The notes under the pieces are model-generated. The model saw only the letters and a list, made by a program, of their open reading frames with translations, searched no databases and was not told the DNA's origin. A DNA stretch of 64,000 nucleotides from G965212005 sp965212005 (GTDB lineage: Bacteria; Pseudomonadota; Gammaproteobacteria; Porifericomitales; Porifericomitaceae), in contig OZ243038.1 of assembly GCA_965212005.1 (NCBI GenBank), positions 1,178,001 through 1,242,000 of the forward strand, written 5' to 3'. Positions 53,595-62,639 of this stretch are shown piece after piece; position 1 is the first letter of the stretch; every line of letters starts with the position of its first letter. The position numbers and the translations under genes were made by a program.

Positions 53595-54074
53595 TGTTAT
53601 TGCTCTCGACCCCGGCGCGCCGTCCGCAGGCGACCGGCGGGTGGCGGCGACCGCCAACCGATACGATAGGCCGAGTCCCCATCTTCTTCGTTTATCTTAT
53701 TTTAGATATTGTAGACGATGGCAAGCAAGCGGATTTTCTCCGAGACCGAATCCTCGCGGTTGCGGCACATCGGCTGGGACGGCGGTTCTGCGGTTTCGGA
53801 GAGTCTCGAATATGCCAGTATTCCGCGCGATCCCGCAATCGCCCCTTTTCGGAAAACTCCCCTCAGCGGAATCGGCGGGGACAAACGCGGCGGCCTGCGC
53901 GCACGGGCGGTCTCGCTCGGTCAAGGAGCCGATCGAGACGCGGATACCGCTTCCGGGCGAGCGGAAGGCACCGCCAGAGCACCGAGGCGGCGCGTTCGAG
54001 CCGGGATCCGACGCTCCTACGCCCCTCGATGCCCGAGCCGTAGCGAACGCCCCGCTCCATGTCCGTCCGTTCGC
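53595..54074. other. Region without recognised genes between methyltransferase and orfB fragment
   Basis: About 480 bases. The stretch 53700-53860, with many short palindromic GAGACT/AGTCTC-like motifs, may be part of a multi-copy intergenic repeat, but only one copy is in the window. No protein family is recognised. Confidence 0.35.
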
Positions 54075-54233
54075 TCACATGCCGGGCTCCATATCCTCCT
54101 CATCGAGGCTGACCGGCAAAGGAGTGAGCAGCGCGATCTCCTTCTCCGGCTCGAACATGCTCGTGTGGGGATGGCGCACCCAGCGATCGCGCCACGGCCC
54201 ACGCGATATGCTGCCTCGAATCGCCTCTTTCAT
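54075..54233 (-). pseudogene. Short orfB C-terminal fragment (copy 4)
   Basis: 52 codons on the minus strand including GPWRDRWVRHPHTSMFEPEK and EIALLTP, almost identical to the corresponding segment of the complete orfB (GPWRDRWVHHPHTSMFEPEK). It ends in a TGA after a short acidic tail. It lies immediately beyond the 3' end of the complete copy in the same orientation, so this may be the site of an earlier insertion or an internal duplication. Confidence 0.75.
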
Positions 54234-54239
54234 CCGCTG

Positions 54240-56141
54240 CTATATCTCCATCTCGCAAGAGGCAGCGGCTGTCTTCACAGGCGAAAGGGAAGGCTCTTCT
54301 GCCCCGATCACCTCCGCAATCGAGTAGATCCGATCGGCAAGCCCAAGTCGCATCGCCGGGGTGACCCCGTCCTCCCCTGGCTTACAATAGTTGTAATAGC
54401 CCCGGAACAGATCTAACGCCTGCTGCGCCACGGCTGGGTTGTAGGGCGCATAGCCACTGTAAATGGAACGCAATTCCCGTCGGTTTCCCGATAAGATCGG
54501 ACGCTCAAAGAGGCTTAGCATGCGGCGCACTTGGAGAAAAAACCGGCTCACGCCGTGCAGCGAGGCGGCTAGATGCCGATCAGCGATGGCATCGACGCTC
54601 AGGGAATCGGGGAAAGGCGTGAGCAGGGCGAGTTCTTTTTCGGGTTCAAACATGCTTGTGTGGGGGTGGTGCACCCAGCGATCCCGCCAGGGACCGTGGG
54701 GCGTGCCTGCTGCGATGGCCTGTTTCATTTGCTCTCGCAGCAAGCGCCAGTGCGGCTGATCGGGATGTTGATCGGCAAGTGCCTGCAGATCGATCCGACG
54801 CCCCCTGGCGCGGGCCTTTTTCTCCTCCACGGTCAAATTCTTGTTGTAGCGCACATAGAAGGCATGCGCCTGACCCGAGCGCACCGCCTCGGTCCAGCTC
54901 CCAAGAAACGCAGCCCGCATGCCGGAATCTTGATCGAGCGCAAAGCCAATCTCATTGACCTGCCCAAGAATCTCACGCAGATAGAGAAAGTGCGCATACA
55001 TCGTATAACTCGAATGCACCTGCATTCCCTTCGGCGGGGCAGATGTATCGGGCGCCTCGCCCTCTTCTAGATCGGTGCGAGCGAGGGTTTCCTGATAGCG
55101 TTGTTCGATCCCGGCTCTCGCTCCGGCACCCACCTTCCCCGGCACTTTGCGAGCAAGCGAGCGAAGGGCAGTTCGCTCATAGTCGATGGGCAACCAGAGC
55201 CGGGCGTGACGACGGTAGGGCTCTGCGAGGACACCATCTCCGCACGCCTGCGCCGCTGCCTCGATCTTTCTGGGATCGACCGTTGGATCAAAATTCAGGT
55301 GCGGGCCAAACACATAGCCTGAGCGATTTTCAGCGCTCGCAACCCCGAGCAGGCGCACATTGCGCTTGTCGTATTTGTTTACCCAGTTCAGCGTGTATTC
55401 CTGGCGATCCACCCCGATCACCAAACGCTGAGACTGTTGCGCAGAAAGCACCTGTGCTAGGCGGGCCTCGTGGGCCCGAGTGAGCGCAGTAAAGCGCGCA
55501 GAGAAATGCCGCAGGCGCACATAAAAGATCCGAGGATCAATGTTGAGCGTCGCCAAGATCCGGCGCAGCGGCATCTTGCCCACGAGTAACTTGCAGAGGA
55601 GCACGTCCTGCGCCTCCACCTCGATCTGCTTGCGTTGATCGCTCGCGGGATCAGACAAGGTGATCACTTGTTTGCAGGCGAGGCACTGGCGCCGGGGATT
55701 GCCCCGCTTGCCCTGATAAGCTGGTTGATAACCGAATTTTCGATACGCATCGGGATGCTCATGCGCAGAGCGCGCGTGATTGGGGCAATCTGCATTCTTG
55801 CAGCAATCACCGGGATTGGTCTGCTCGCCGCGCAGGCGTTGGTATTCCTCCACAATGGCTACATTGGATTTGAGCGGGAGTCCTTCTTTGCAGGACTTGC
55901 AGGCAAAAATCGCCCCGCCCGAGGTGAGCACCCGAGGGCGAGTCTCTCGCAAGACGTAGCGTAGATTTTTGGCCTGCTTGACTCGTTCACTGCGGCTGAG
56001 CATCTCCATCCCTTCCGGATCGGCTTGCCCATAGTTTGCGCAGCTCGGATTGCGACAGCAGTTGACCTGCAATCCTTCACAGGCTTGCGGGATCCGCACC
56101 GGCGGACGGGTGAGTGTTAGATTCTCCGAGCGGCTCATCAT
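54240..56141 (-). CDS. orfB: putative zinc-ribbon transposase-like protein (complete copy)
   Basis: 633 residues from the ATG at 56141, which overlaps the orfA stop (ATGA). Two zinc-binding pairs of the CRNPSCANYG/CKSC and CCKNADCPNH/CLAC kind lie in the first ~200 residues. The central part has LVIGVDRQEYTLNWVNKYDK, with an Asp that could be the first of a DDE triad, and WLPIDYERTALRSLARKV. The C-terminal part holds GPWRDRWVHHPHTSMFEPEK and YNPAVAQQAL. Zinc ribbons ahead of a DDE-like domain, multiple truncated copies, and a conserved two-gene layout argue for a transposase. I cannot assign it to a named IS family. Confidence 0.7.
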   Translation of the reverse strand: MMSRSENLTLTRPPVRIPQACEGLQVNCCRNPSCANYGQADPEGMEMLSRSERVKQAKNLRYVLRETRPRVLTSGGAIFACKSCKEGLPLKSNVAIVEEYQRLRGEQTNPGDCCKNADCPNHARSAHEHPDAYRKFGYQPAYQGKRGNPRRQCLACKQVITLSDPASDQRKQIEVEAQDVLLCKLLVGKMPLRRILATLNIDPRIFYVRLRHFSARFTALTRAHEARLAQVLSAQQSQRLVIGVDRQEYTLNWVNKYDKRNVRLLGVASAENRSGYVFGPHLNFDPTVDPRKIEAAAQACGDGVLAEPYRRHARLWLPIDYERTALRSLARKVPGKVGAGARAGIEQRYQETLARTDLEEGEAPDTSAPPKGMQVHSSYTMYAHFLYLREILGQVNEIGFALDQDSGMRAAFLGSWTEAVRSGQAHAFYVRYNKNLTVEEKKARARGRRIDLQALADQHPDQPHWRLLREQMKQAIAAGTPHGPWRDRWVHHPHTSMFEPEKELALLTPFPDSLSVDAIADRHLAASLHGVSRFFLQVRRMLSLFERPILSGNRRELRSIYSGYAPYNPAVAQQALDLFRGYYNYCKPGEDGVTPAMRLGLADRIYSIAEVIGAEEPSLSPVKTAAASCEMEI

Positions 56142-56527
56142 GTGCACAGCACCCAGCGATCCTGTGCAAAGCGGTAGCAATAGCGGATGCAATAGAAGGC
56201 ATACCAGAGGGCGCGTGCCTCGTGAAAATCCGCCAACCCTGAATGGACTTCCTCTGCCGAGGGAGCCAGGGAGATCGGATCCAATTGATCCTGCTGCCAA
56301 GGAAGCAAGAACACCGCATTGCCCTGTAGGAACAAGCGCTCAGGGCGCCGATAATCCTGATGCAAGAGCGCAAGAGCTCGGGCAGGCTCTCCCCCATAAA
56401 GTCGGTAGACGCCCCACCAGCGCCCCTCAATCTCTGCGAGAAACAGGCTTTCGCTGTCTTGATGGGGCGGATACAGCAATGCCTCGGCACCGGCAGGCAG
56501 GGAGGCAGGCAGGGAGAAGGTCGTCAT
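56138..56527 (-). CDS. orfA: small partner of the orfB element
   Basis: 129 residues, MTTFSLPASLPAGAEALLYP to RYCYRFAQDRWVLCT. Homologous in the middle and at the C-terminus to copy 1 at 32.4-32.9 kb, despite low identity, and coupled to orfB through the same ATGA overlap. No motif of known function. Possibly a helper of the transposase-like protein. The end of the element beyond the start codon could not be defined; no terminal inverted repeat was seen. Confidence 0.65.
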   Translation of the reverse strand: MTTFSLPASLPAGAEALLYPPHQDSESLFLAEIEGRWWGVYRLYGGEPARALALLHQDYRRPERLFLQGNAVFLLPWQQDQLDPISLAPSAEEVHSGLADFHEARALWYAFYCIRYCYRFAQDRWVLCT

Positions 56528-57024
56528 GGCAAGGGCGCCCCTTTTTTCTCAATTGAAACGCTCAACGGCTTAGTTCCACATGGGATGCACATGCTCGCTA
56601 GATTCGGGCTAGTGTCCTCGGAGGGCCCGCCGGAGCCTGTCCCGCGTACTGCGTAGCGCCAGGTTCCAGCGTCTGCCACACAGTCACTGCCGTGCGGACG
56701 GGTAAGGGCGTTTCTTGCTGGCGGACTGGTTACAGCACCAGCGCGAGGACGATAACGTAGAGAGCGGCTGCCCACCGGGATCATCCCGATCAGTGAGCAG
56801 GCAGCCGGTGCTGCCCCGACAGCCGAGCGATGGCCAGGGTGGTGAGCCGACTCATCTGCGGACGATGAGTGCCTCCGCGCCGGTCCCGGGCAGCCGGCAG
56901 ACAGGAACGCAGGCCGCTGTCCCCGCACCGCAGGCAAACTCTGGGCAAGGGGCGGCACGGTTCCGACGCATGAGGCAAACCCCTGCGCCTGTATGCCGCA
57001 CACAAGCACGCAAGGAGCGCTTTC
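56528..57024. other. Gene-poor region between the element and the pilus locus
   Basis: About 500 bases without a recognisable gene. It must contain the right end of the orfA/orfB element and the 3' end of the pilus operon. No terminator with a U-run was seen. Confidence 0.4.
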
Positions 57025-57753
57025 TTACGGCAGGCGGCCCGCCTGCAGCAGACGGTCGAACAGAACCAGGCGGGAGAGCCAAAGGGTATGATCATCAAAA
57101 TCAGCGGAGATCTCGCCGGCCTGGTAATAGGCTCCCGGGCCAGGCTCGTAGCGGCTGTTTTCATCACTGGGCAGACCGTCCGCACCAGTGGAAAAAACCA
57201 CCGCCACCGGCGGGTCCGAGGCACTGCTCAAAGAGCGGGCGTTCCGGTCTATGACGCGCAGTTGGTCAGGCCCGGAACGGGTCTGGCTATGCAGGCTGAT
57301 CAAGGATTGACTGAAGCCGCGGTCGGGGCGGTAGCGCCAATAACCACGCCAGGGATCGCCCGCAGCGCGCCGCGGCGCACTCCAGGGATCCGTCGGGGAC
57401 ACGCCCAGGGTACGCCAGGGCAGGTAGCCTTCGGCACCGGGAGCGGTAACGCCGCAATCCTCCAAACCGTAGTTTGCCGCGTAAGGGTCCGGCTCCCAGG
57501 TGGGACAGGGCAGCCGTCCGTGCACAACGGCGAAAGCCAACAGGACGCCCCGAATTTCCGCCAGCATGATACGTGCCTCGCCCAGGCGACGGCGCTCAAT
57601 CTGCGCGTTGAGCGGTGCCAGCAGGCCACCCAGCAAGAGTCCCAAAATCAGCAGCACGATAGCCAGCTCCACTAGAGAGAAACCACGCTGGTGATGAGGC
57701 ACGGCAGGAGCTACCGTCAACGAACCATCGCTGTTATCCGGTCCCGGGATCAA
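57025..57753 (-). CDS. Type IV pilin-like pseudopilin
   Basis: 242 residues from a TTG. After a 24-residue leader comes GFSLVELAIVLLILGLLLGG, a perfect prepilin-peptidase site (Gly24/Phe25, Glu at +5) followed by the hydrophobic helix. The exported part has LPCPTW, a pair of Cys, GYLPWRTLGVSPTDPW and a C-terminal globular region. The LPCP...LPWRTLG module is also in the neighbouring 497-residue protein. Its start overlaps the upstream gene's stop. A minor pseudopilin of the MSHA-like locus is likely. Confidence 0.82.
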   Translation of the reverse strand: MIPGPDNSDGSLTVAPAVPHHQRGFSLVELAIVLLILGLLLGGLLAPLNAQIERRRLGEARIMLAEIRGVLLAFAVVHGRLPCPTWEPDPYAANYGLEDCGVTAPGAEGYLPWRTLGVSPTDPWSAPRRAAGDPWRGYWRYRPDRGFSQSLISLHSQTRSGPDQLRVIDRNARSLSSASDPPVAVVFSTGADGLPSDENSRYEPGPGAYYQAGEISADFDDHTLWLSRLVLFDRLLQAGRLP

Positions 57754-59243
57754 TTTGTCGGACAGGGGATCACGGACAGCGCGGAACCCCCTCCCTCTTC
57801 AACCGGCAACAGACAGTACAGTACGTCGTTAAAATCCGCCGCCAATGCACGGCTCGGGTAAGATCTGGTGTCATCTGCGGCAGTGTCCTGGTACCGGTAT
57901 GGTTGATCGCTTTCCAGGTAGGCGCGAACCTGACCGCTGCTGCGATCCTGGGCAGGCAGGGCCGCCCCGGCAAACCACAGCACCGCGGCATAAGAGCGCC
58001 CGGCATTGTCGGGGTAGGCATGATTCAGTGTGATGCAACGGCGCCCGCCGGAACAGGAGGGCGTGGGCCATCCAGCTGGACGCGGCTGATAGGCATCGGC
58101 GACGGCATAGAACAGGTGATCCTTCCAGTGATTCCACAGCCGGCGCAGTTCTGAATTCGATTGGATGAAGCCGCCACAACCGGTGATCGCCTTATCGGGA
58201 GCGTGTCGTCCCAGCCTGGCGTTGCTGTCATCTACGATGTCCGGTACCCGGCCAAACAAAGCGTTCCCGGCCTGGGGACGATCGTTGTACTCGGTATTCC
58301 TTCTCGGATCGGACAGATGCACAGGTGCCGGCCAAGGCAGACTGAAGACGTCGGCGGCGGCGTGGCTGCGTCCATACTCGGCCAGGCATTCCGCTACTTG
58401 ACGCAGCAGATTGCCGGGCGCGCCATGGTCGTAGAGCCTAGCGGCGAAATCCACCCGGCGGCGAATCGCGCGGAATATTTCCCGGGCCGGCAAATAGGCA
58501 ACGCGATCATTCAGTTCCGGCGTATACAACTCCGCGCTAATCCAGTCTTCCACGGCGTCAGGCACGGAACGCAAGGAATGATTGAGGATGCCGGGCGGCA
58601 CCATTCCCGCAGACGAGCCTTCCAGGTAGGCCGCCGCCCGATAGTTGCCGCCGCAGATTTCCGCACCTGCCTGCAAACTGCGGTCCTGTCCCGGCAAAGC
58701 CGGACCCGGCGCAATGATCACGGCGGCGGCCCGGTCCACAGGACGTCCTCCGATCAATGCCGTTTCATTACCCAGGGCGTACACCTGAAAACTGCCGCCG
58801 GTGTCCTGATTCAGCATGTGCGCTACCGGATTCGCCTTGAACGAGCCGGATACCGCATACCACAGGCATTCCCCGGCAGCATCTCGCAGTGGATCGATCC
58901 CCAGGGTACGCCAGGGCAGGCGCCCCAGGCTGGAGACGTGCCTGGCACCGCAGACGCCGCTCGCAGTACCCTCCGGCAGCAGGCCGCCTGCCGTGAGATC
59001 GGGACAAGGCAACACACCGAAACGGCCCGGCTTGCGTTCGTAGTAGTTCAGCGCATGGGCAACTAAGGCGCGACGGGCGCGACTCAGTAGGTCCGCCGAT
59101 GCCGCGCTGCGCAACAGTGCGATGCGCGCCACGTCCGGCTCATGGGACAGCGCATACCAGGTGCCGGCCAACAGCAAAAACAGGCACAACATCAGCAAGA
59201 CTGCCCCCTCCTGCCTCGGCCATCGTTGACGCATGCAGCCCAT
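57750..59243 (-). CDS. PilX-like membrane-anchored pilus assembly protein
   Basis: 497 residues with one N-terminal helix (GAVLLMLCLFLLLAGTWYAL) resembling PilX/MshP-type minor components without a canonical prepilin cleavage site. Two related blocks are visible: FGVLPCPDLTAGG...LGRLPWRTLGIDP near residue 95, as in the downstream pseudopilin, and an insertion with several Cys near the C-terminus (CSGGRRCITLNHAYPDNAGR). Role in pseudopilus assembly is inferred from position. Specific ortholog unknown. Confidence 0.6.
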   Translation of the reverse strand: MGCMRQRWPRQEGAVLLMLCLFLLLAGTWYALSHEPDVARIALLRSAASADLLSRARRALVAHALNYYERKPGRFGVLPCPDLTAGGLLPEGTASGVCGARHVSSLGRLPWRTLGIDPLRDAAGECLWYAVSGSFKANPVAHMLNQDTGGSFQVYALGNETALIGGRPVDRAAAVIIAPGPALPGQDRSLQAGAEICGGNYRAAAYLEGSSAGMVPPGILNHSLRSVPDAVEDWISAELYTPELNDRVAYLPAREIFRAIRRRVDFAARLYDHGAPGNLLRQVAECLAEYGRSHAAADVFSLPWPAPVHLSDPRRNTEYNDRPQAGNALFGRVPDIVDDSNARLGRHAPDKAITGCGGFIQSNSELRRLWNHWKDHLFYAVADAYQPRPAGWPTPSCSGGRRCITLNHAYPDNAGRSYAAVLWFAGAALPAQDRSSGQVRAYLESDQPYRYQDTAADDTRSYPSRALAADFNDVLYCLLPVEEGGGSALSVIPCPTN

Positions 59244-59403
59244 CCGTCAGTCCGCACCGGTTCGGAGACAGTCAATCATCGGGGCCATGCCAGCCATTTC
59301 ATTTCTGCCGGGCTGCGTCAAATGTGCGTTTCAAGAAAAAACCCCGGCCACCGTTGCCTGGCTTGGCACCAGGCATCAGCGCATCCAACGCAGCCTGCCG
59401 GCG

Positions 59404-59805
59404 CTACCGGCCAGCGGCATCGGGGGCCTCCGGCGCCGGAGCCTGCCGGCGGGCGGCACAGTGCAGTCTTTGCACCTGGGCGCTGCCAGGCGCACCGTGT
59501 AAACGCAGGCATTGTCCCGGCTCCAGTTCTCGTACAGCAGGCAGGTGCCGCTCCAGCCGGCGGGCATCCCGATACCAGTGCCCGTTAATCCAGGCGCTTA
59601 GCGTGGATTCGCCGCGAGAGACCCGGCCGCGTAAATACACGGAACGCAACATCGGCTGCCTGGGCGTGGCGAGTTCGCTCTCCCGCCCGGGCATTTGATC
59701 GATCCGGTGGCGCTGCTCGGGAGTGGTAAAGAGCCGGCCCAAGTCCTGTGCCTTGAGCGGCAGGACGAACGTGAATCCGATCAGCAGATAAAGCAGGCGG
59801 ATCAT
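59404..59805 (-). CDS. MshK-like periplasmic pilus protein
   Basis: 133 residues: signal peptide MIRLLYLLIGFTFVLPLKAQ, then DLGRLFTTPEQRHRIDQM, LRSVYLRGRVSRGESTLSAW and INGHWYRDARRLE, a GspC/PulC-type small domain as in MshK. It follows the PilO-like gene, as mshK follows mshJ. Its first 27 codons are part of the 200-bp repeat unit and occur twice more upstream, fused to another tail. This is the complete version. Confidence 0.65.
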   Translation of the reverse strand: MIRLLYLLIGFTFVLPLKAQDLGRLFTTPEQRHRIDQMPGRESELATPRQPMLRSVYLRGRVSRGESTLSAWINGHWYRDARRLERHLPAVRELEPGQCLRLHGAPGSAQVQRLHCAARRQAPAPEAPDAAGR

Positions 59806-60005
59806 ATATGCATCCAGTCCGCGGGCTCGGCAGACAGCGTGTGCCAGCGCAGTTCACAGCGGGAGCGCAAGACGAAACTGCCGAGGCCGTCCGAGTGACC
59901 GGGAAGATCGGGATGCTTGAAGATGGTAAAGAGCCGGCCCAAGTCCTGTGCCTTGAGCGGCAGGACGAACGTGAATCCGATCAGCAGATAAAGCAGGCGG
60001 ATCAT
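59802..60005 (-). CDS. Mini-gene 2 from the 200-bp triplication (signal peptide plus PilO-like tail)
   Basis: 67 codons: MIRLLYLLIGFTFVLPLKAQ, DLGRLFT, then HPDLPGHSDGLGSFVLRSRC and a tail ending EPADWMHI. Start and stop each overlap neighbours by 4 bp (ATGA). A translated product would be a small exported peptide with a single Cys. Whether it is functional is unknown; it may only keep translation coupled along the operon. Confidence 0.5.
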   Translation of the reverse strand: MIRLLYLLIGFTFVLPLKAQDLGRLFTIFKHPDLPGHSDGLGSFVLRSRCELRWHTLSAEPADWMHI

Positions 60006-60205
60006 GTATGCATCCAGTCCGCGGGCTCGGCAGACAGCGTGTGCCAACGCAGTTCACAGCGGGAGCGCAAGCCGAAACTGCCGAGGCCGTCCGAGTGACC
60101 GGGAAGATCGGGATGCTCGAAGGCGGTAAAGAGCCGGCCCAAGTCCTGTGCCTTGAGCGGCAGGACGAACGTGAATCCGATCAGCAGATAAAGCAGGCGG
60201 ATCAT
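60002..60205 (-). CDS. Mini-gene 1 from the 200-bp triplication (signal peptide plus PilO-like tail)
   Basis: 67 codons with the same layout as its neighbour, differing at a few residues (AFEHPDLPGHSDGLGSFGLR instead of IFKHPDLPGHSDGLGSFVLR). It starts within the stop of the PilO-like gene and ends within the start of the next mini-gene. Confidence 0.5.
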   Translation of the reverse strand: MIRLLYLLIGFTFVLPLKAQDLGRLFTAFEHPDLPGHSDGLGSFGLRSRCELRWHTLSAEPADWMHT

Positions 60206-60852
60206 GTATGCATCCAGTCCGCGGGCTCGGCAGACAGCGTGTGCCAGCGCAGTTCACAGCGGGAGCGCAAGCCGAAACTGCCGGGGCCGTCCGAGTGACC
60301 GGGAAGATCGGGATGCTCGAAGGCGGCGCGGGCATCGGGGGTGGCGGGCGCAGGCAGACGCTCTAACTCGCAGTAGCGTACCTGGAAATGTCCGGCATTG
60401 CTGTCGCGCAAGCGCTGAAACAACCGCTGCAGATCATCCTCATGGCGCAGCTTCAGTTCTAACTCAATATCGCTGAAGTATGCTTGCAGGATGCCCGGTT
60501 TCGTCTGCGGATCGGCCACGGCGGCGGGGGACAGGTTGTAACGCAGCCCCAGCAGCGGGATCTCTTGCCGCGATTGCTCCAGTACTTCGATCCAGGTCAG
60601 CAGTCTGCCGCCGATCAGGCCTTGCCGCTGCAGTAAGCGGTAACGAGGCGCATATTCAGCGCGCAGAGACTGCTCTTGTTGCAGGCCGCTCAGATCAGAG
60701 CGCTGCCTGTGCAGGCTTTGCTCAGCTTCACGATGCGCCAGCCAGGCCTGGCGAAAGCCGTGCGAGGCAACGGCGATGATGCACAAGCCGGTCACCAGGC
60801 AGATCACGGCCGCCCAATCGCGCCGTTGCAGCAAGCCGTGCTCCCTGTTCAC
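60202..60852 (-). CDS. PilO/MshJ-like pilus assembly protein
   Basis: About 216 residues from a GTG at 60852; the frame is open further upstream inside the preceding gene. One membrane helix (WAAVICLVTGLCIIAVASHG), a coiled coil (AHREAEQSLHRQRSDLSGLQ) and a ferredoxin-like periplasmic domain (SDIELELKLRHEDDLQRLFQ, RLRDSNAGHFQVRYCELERL) match the PilO/GspM/MshJ architecture. It pairs with the PilM/N-like protein encoded upstream. Its end lies in the 200-bp repeat. Confidence 0.75.
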   Translation of the reverse strand: MNREHGLLQRRDWAAVICLVTGLCIIAVASHGFRQAWLAHREAEQSLHRQRSDLSGLQQEQSLRAEYAPRYRLLQRQGLIGGRLLTWIEVLEQSRQEIPLLGLRYNLSPAAVADPQTKPGILQAYFSDIELELKLRHEDDLQRLFQRLRDSNAGHFQVRYCELERLPAPATPDARAAFEHPDLPGHSDGPGSFGLRSRCELRWHTLSAEPADWMHT

Positions 60853-60901
60853 GCGAAACGGATCATCAGCAGGAGGAATACATGGGTCGCGGGATTTCGG
60901 C

Positions 60902-62419
60902 TTACTGCTGCGCGGCAGGGCCGGACGCGGAGGGCGGACCCCAGACGCGCAGGGAAAAGCCGGAGGGCGAGATTTGCGCAGTGTCGTGCTGTAGCGGCGA
61001 ATGCAGCAGTTCCACGGTTGCGTCTTGCTCGCGCAGCCACGCAGCAAAACGCCTGACGGCGTGCAACGCCGTATCCATTGTATCGGCGGAAGCGCCCGAG
61101 CTTAACTGCAAAACGGCCTGTGCGCGTTTTTCGCGGGCGTCATCCATGCCAGGCGAGGAGAGACCCATTACCGTGAGCGGGGCGGACCATTCGAGACGCT
61201 TCAACTCCAGCGCGGTCTCGGTCTGCAAGCCGGCGCCGATCAACGCCCATAACGTAAACGGGCTGTGAGAAATGTCCTGCAGCGCATCGGCGTAGGTGAT
61301 GATTTGCCGCAGTTGCACCGCCTCCGGCAGTGCGTAGGCATTTTGCCGCCGCAGTTCGACCCGGTGTGCGTTCACTTCGGCTTGCTGCCGGACAAGCTCG
61401 GCGGTATCGCGTCGTAGCCGCTCTGCCTGCAGCAGGAGCAAGGGCGCACACAATAAAGCCGCCAACAGGCAGTAAAGTCCCAGCATCCAGGCACCATGCT
61501 CGCGCCGCAGGCGGCGCAGTTGCCGGACTTCGGCAGGCGCCGCGTAACCGGGGCCGGGGTTTTCCAGAAACAGCACTTGCGCCAGCAGCGCGTCACAATC
61601 CGCCGGCGTATCGGTGCCCGGCAAACGCAGCAGACGGGTGGCATCGGTAAAGGACAGGGACTGCAGTTGCAGGTCAGCCGGCAGATCCCCGCGCAACATA
61701 TCGAGCAGGGGTTCAGCGCCCAGGATGGCCAACTGCGGCGCAGCCTCCCCGTCAAGTTCCGGCAATTCCTTGCGCAAGAATCGCAACATCTTGTCCAATT
61801 CCTGCAACACGCTCTCCGCTGTAGCCTCCGTGGCCGGCGATGGCAGCAAAGAAAGACGGCTCAGGCGCACTATGCCGTGGAGGAAGCAGCTTTGCCGCAG
61901 GCCGCCGAAGGCATGCACACTGAGCAGCAGCAGGCAGCGCGAGCGCAGTCCAAGCCGCTTCAGCAGCCTGCCGAGCAGCCAGGGCGCGGAATGGATGCCC
62001 GCCAGCGGGACATGATAGCGCTGCAGCAACCGGGTATAACTTTGAATCGCCTCAGTATTAGCCAGGCAGGAAAACAAAACCGTTTGACCGTCCGGGCGAC
62101 CCGCACGGGAACCACGCAATTCAGTGCGGACGTGGGCCGCGCCCGGGAACAGCCGCTGCCGATAGCGCTGCAGCAGCTGCCGGCGCTCGGCACTGCGCAC
62201 GCGAGGCAATTTTTCAAGACGAAAACGCTCTTCGCTGCCGTCCACGATCAAGTGCGCCGGCCCGGCACCGGGATGGACCTGCAGGTAACGGCAAAACTCG
62301 GTCCGACCGGCATCATCGGCGGCAAACAGCAAGGGGCCGTCCGAGCGGTGATACACGATCAGTCCGCGCCGCTCCAGCAACAAGACGCGCTGACACTGAA
62401 ATTCAGGCCACATTTTCAC
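60902..62419 (-). CDS. PilM/PilN-like (MshI-like) pilus assembly protein
   Basis: 505 residues. The N-terminal ~300 residues resemble a GspL/PilM actin-like cytoplasmic domain (LLLERRGLIVYHRSDGPLLF, TRLLQRYHVPLAGIHSAPWL). A helix (WMLGLYCLLAALLCAPLLLL) and a PilN-like periplasmic domain follow (AYALPEAVQLRQIITYADAL, ISHSPFTLWALIGAGLQTET, LKRLEWSAPL). Fusion of M- and N-like parts is typical of MshI. It lies between GspF-like and PilO-like genes; about 220 bp separate it from gspF. Confidence 0.75.
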   Translation of the reverse strand: MKMWPEFQCQRVLLLERRGLIVYHRSDGPLLFAADDAGRTEFCRYLQVHPGAGPAHLIVDGSEERFRLEKLPRVRSAERRQLLQRYRQRLFPGAAHVRTELRGSRAGRPDGQTVLFSCLANTEAIQSYTRLLQRYHVPLAGIHSAPWLLGRLLKRLGLRSRCLLLLSVHAFGGLRQSCFLHGIVRLSRLSLLPSPATEATAESVLQELDKMLRFLRKELPELDGEAAPQLAILGAEPLLDMLRGDLPADLQLQSLSFTDATRLLRLPGTDTPADCDALLAQVLFLENPGPGYAAPAEVRQLRRLRREHGAWMLGLYCLLAALLCAPLLLLQAERLRRDTAELVRQQAEVNAHRVELRRQNAYALPEAVQLRQIITYADALQDISHSPFTLWALIGAGLQTETALELKRLEWSAPLTVMGLSSPGMDDAREKRAQAVLQLSSGASADTMDTALHAVRRFAAWLREQDATVELLHSPLQHDTAQISPSGFSLRVWGPPSASGPAAQQ

Positions 62420-62639
62420 TTCACAGGACGGGGATCTGCGGCATTTTCACCTGCCTCGCAGAGCCGGCAGATAAAAACAGGACGACCAGCCGGACTGATC
62501 AGGCAAGACTGTGCGCACAACGGCGAGAGGATCAAGAGGAACCTGCCAGGCGCATTTCGTAACAGAAGAACAATCGCTATCTTCACGACGAAAGATTGGG
62601 AGCCGATCATTGGATGGTACACGCTGGCGTACTATTCGG

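Larger units (their letters stand above)
59724..60323. repeat. Three tandem copies of a 200-bp unit at a gene junction
   Basis: Units at 59724-59923, 59924-60123 and 60124-60323 differ by only a few bases. Each unit spans the end of the PilO-like coding sequence, the ATGA overlap, and the first 27 codons of the MshK-like gene. Because of this, the two extra copies create mini-genes that start with the MshK signal peptide and end with the PilO-like tail. Confidence 0.95.

Noticed and set aside
58161..59066. 301-codon plus-strand frame
   Set aside because: Antisense to the 497-residue PilX-like gene and Arg/Gly-rich without motifs.
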